Shown piece by piece: positions 1 through 64,000 of a stretch of DNA of 64,000 nucleotides. Every line of letters begins with the position of its first letter. The stretch's first letter is position 1. A model generated the notes under the pieces. That model was not told the origin of the DNA. It worked only from the letters and a program-made list of their open reading frames with translations, and did not search any database. The stretch is from Saccopteryx bilineata (taxonomy: Eukaryota > Chordata > Mammalia > Chiroptera > Emballonuridae), in the NCBI RefSeq assembly GCF_036850765.1, contig NC_089492.1:169382296-169446295 (forward strand), written 5' to 3'. A program made the translations under genes and the position numbers.

Positions 1-66
1 TTGGGGTTTTAAACCTGGGTCCTCTGCATCCCAGGCCAGTGCTTTACCCGCTGTACCACCACCTGG
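1..66 (-). repeat. Type A tRNA-derived SINE, cut by the window edge
   Basis: The sequence reads aacctgggtcctctgcatcc and ends ccaccacctggtcaagc, the head end of the type A family seen in full at 29085, 30720 and 48868. Only the head remains; the rest lies before position 1. Confidence 0.8.
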
Positions 67-1089
67 TCAAGCTTGCAGGTTTTATCTTAACAATGTTTGC
101 AGATCAAACTTACGTTGGGTTTATGAGGCCTTAGGAGTGCTGCCCAGAGGGCAGAGGGCATGTGGAAACGCTAGGCTGTAACAGCAGCTTTCTTCAGCGT
201 GTGTCTGAAACCTTCTTTCTTTCTTGCATGTGTTCACATGTGTTCATGTGAGCATGCACTCTCACGCTCACTGCCTTCTTTTCTTGTATGGACACACATG
301 CAACCAGACTGCTTGAAGCCCAAGTTTTCGGAAGAACATCAGTTGTAAGTGGGATGAGTGTGTCAGTGCAGAAAAGTAAGGAAGTTTTAGGGAACCAGTC
401 ATGATTTTCTTTTGAAAGTATTTGTAAAGAGATCTGGTTTATTGGATTTTTTTCAAAGACTTTTTTTATTTTCCCCCTCACTAACCAAGGCTGAATTTCT
501 TTTTCTGCAACTTACCTCTTCTTTCTCACTTTAATTCTGCTTTCTCCTTATTCTCAATCTGCCTATCACCCTCTCCGTGTCCTGTATCTTCAGCAAAGGG
601 CAGAATGAGCATGCTGGTGCGGCTTCTTCCCCAGGGGTGTATATGAGAGAAAGGCAGAGCCCGGAGCCCCCTGCATTCAGAAGAACTCCTGGTTTTTGTT
701 TCTCAGACCTGTGTTGTCCTCTCTTTCCTTTATTTCTCCTCTAGTCTTCTCATACAAACTCTGCATTTATTCTCCTGCTCATCTTTTTTAGTAAAGCAAG
801 AGGTTAGGATGAGTCAAGGCTAGAAGAACCTTCTGTCGCTGAGTGGTGTTTGTTACTGGGGCTCGCTGGGCTCAACTGGCTTTCTTTTTGGGGTGGTGGA
901 TTTTTGCTAAGCCTGCCATTCACTGGGGCTGCAGTGCTGGTCTGTCCTTAGTGATTTGCCCTGACTGAGATTGTTAGAGGTGAACCTTCTCCACCGTAAG
1001 TGTGCCTGGTGATTGATGTTCACAAGTAGATTCTAGAAAAGAAATAGCCTTTTCTAGTAATTAGTTGACATAGTATCAATCAGTTCTCT

Positions 1090-1253
1090 CTTTTTAAAAA
1101 CAAATTATTAATTGTGCAGAGAGGAAGTGAGTGTGGGGGGGCACAGAGAGAGAAACATCCATCTGTTTCTATAAGTGTCTTGACTGGGCATCAAACCCAC
1201 AAACTTTGTGTTTTGGGATGATGCTCTGACTGACATAGCTATTCAGCCAAGGC
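1090..1253 (-). repeat. Old degraded tRNA-derived SINE (type D)
   Basis: An A/T-rich tail (left), a GAGAG stretch, then a decayed head with catcaaacccac (B-box remnant) and ctattcagccaaggc. It resembles 22500-22662 and is more diverged than types A-C. Confidence 0.6.
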
Positions 1254-1264
1254 TGTTGATCCCC

Positions 1265-1400
1265 CCCTCCCATGTTTACAGGTGAGTAAATTGAGGTTCA
1301 GAGAAGTGGAGTAAATTGCCTAAGGTTCGTGTACAATAGTTAGTATAAGAGCTGGGCCCTAAGTGCCCTCTGCTTCATCCTGCTTCCTGTCTTCATCTTT
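1265..1400 (-). repeat. MIR relic
   Basis: The stretch tgaggttcagagaagtggag and aattgcctaaggt matches the conserved MIR core in reverse orientation as I know it. Old and diverged. Confidence 0.5.
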
Positions 1401-1481
1401 ACCTTTTATATCTTAGGTATTTTTTGCATGGCTTCTAATCCCATTTCAGAGTCCCCCATTCTTAGCACTAGGATACAGTGA

Positions 1482-62874
<61,393 letters not shown>

Positions 62875-64000
62875 GTATGTCTCGCACCACAGCTGGCTGC
62901 TTTCCTAGGGCTAGACCAGCACTGCCTAGTAGCTAGTTTGCAGGAGACTTTTCCAATGCCCCACCCTTTCCTTCCCCACCCGCTTTCTTCTGTCACCCAC
63001 CCTTCTCCCCCCACCCCCAAGTAACATGTTTCAGATTTGCATACAAATCCCTTAACCTAGATCAGCTTCCCTTCAGACTTACCAGTCCATTTCCTTTTCT
63101 CTAGATCAAAGCAGTTGCATGGCTTTCTGTATTCAGTTTTTTTTTAAGCTTAAATGAAGTGATTGCTGTGTTCTCAGATCCGTTATGTGTTTGACATGAG
63201 ACTCCTAGAGTCGTTTGTAGAATCTACCTTTTTTATTATCATTATCTAATAAATAAAATACGGAAGAACTTGGTTAAGCAGACTTGGCCTTATCTGGACA
63301 AACTAGACCTGCTGAACAGGAATTTCCTTCAAAGAGGACTGGATTGTTTTTTGGGGGGAGGAGCAGTATGGTGGGTTGGTTACTCTTTGTTTTCACCAAC
63401 CCTGTTAAAGGATTTCTTTCCTTGAAATTCACAATCACTCAGTTTAAAAAGAGGCCAAATGTTTTTCAGGGAAATCTAGACATTTTAGGGTCTTGAAGGT
63501 CTCAGTATGCTTTTAATATAAAATTTTGAATGGGAAGCCCGGTGTGCTCATTTGAAGGCTTGGCTGTGGTGCTCAGTCTGGGTGCTAGTTGGGTGATTCT
63601 TTGCTCTTGGAACAGGGTCACATGCCCTCACCCTCCCACCAATATAGTGACAGCGTGCACCTTGAGCACCCTGTTACTGAATTAAACAAGTGATTTGATT
63701 TCATGGGAGCTTTGATTTAAATGCATTTGTCTAACAGTTGAAGGAGGTTAAACATGGCATGTAGCTTTAGCCAATCTTGTTGATAAGAACATTTAACTGC
63801 TGGCCTACCTGCCTGCTTCTACTTTGGTTCCCTTGTTAGAAAGAGTCAGAATAATCCTCTCCTCTGAGGAGCAGGGGCAAATCAGCCACTTCTAAGACAA
63901 GCTCGGTATCCAACTGGCCATCAGCTAGATTGGCCACTGACCCTAGGACAAGGGCAGGAAGCCTGCAAGCAGGCAGCTGTGTCAGCAGGCGTGGAGAGTC
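62875..64000 (+). other. Intron (5' part), running off the window
   Basis: No match to the next expected MAP4K4 exon (TQSASSTLQKHK) is present in the remaining bases, and no repeat is recognised. Confidence 0.7.

Overview
The window is a stretch of mammalian nuclear DNA, almost certainly from a bat. The tRNA-derived SINE heads (beginning GCCCTGGCCGGTTGGCTCAG), the many hAT and mariner elements with clean target-site duplications, and antisense L1 copies together point to Chiroptera. The mix of SINE families looks more rhinolophoid than vespertilionid to me, but that is recall and not a proof.

All host coding sequence belongs to one plus-strand gene, MAP4K4 (HGK), a GCK-IV/Ste20 kinase. I can place 20 exons from 1593 to 62874, all with AG/GT borders and a continuous frame: 2760 nt, 920 codons. 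There is also a 9-nt microexon (59107..59115, Gly-Glu-Val). The window opens after the exons for the first ~60 residues (glycine loop and the Lys of AIK) and closes before the C-terminal CNH exons. The first seven exons (1593-16693) complete the kinase domain with HRD, DFG and APE motifs. Exons 8-12 (20789-50516) encode an acidic hinge and a long Glu/Arg/Gln coiled coil. Exons 13-20 (51781-62874) encode the Ser/Pro-rich linker, where the cassette exons, the microexon and a NAGNAG acceptor lie, all frame-neutral.

The other 95% is intron. I found no second gene, RNA gene, CpG-island promoter or CRISPR array. Repeats are layered. (a) Three young tRNA-SINE types, here called A, B and C, plus an older D type. 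(b) Two L1 copies, both antisense to MAP4K4 and both carrying SINEs with their own duplications. (c) DNA transposons: a 3.1-kb hAT element with a decayed BED/hAT transposase gene sits inside a Tc1/mariner-type element (40683-44434). There are also hAT MITEs at 39838, 44626 and 50738, a shortened mariner at 19322, and a TA-flanked element at 52584. (d) Old mammalian MIR, L2 and MER5A relics. Most of this is in the 23.4-kb intron between the two central coiled-coil exons (23038-46472).

The points most worth a second look are the microexon with its TGC-rich upstream tract and a SINE 54 bp downstream, the nested hAT-in-mariner composite with perfect duplications, and the tandem acceptor at 57621-57630. 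I saw no convincing new biological system.
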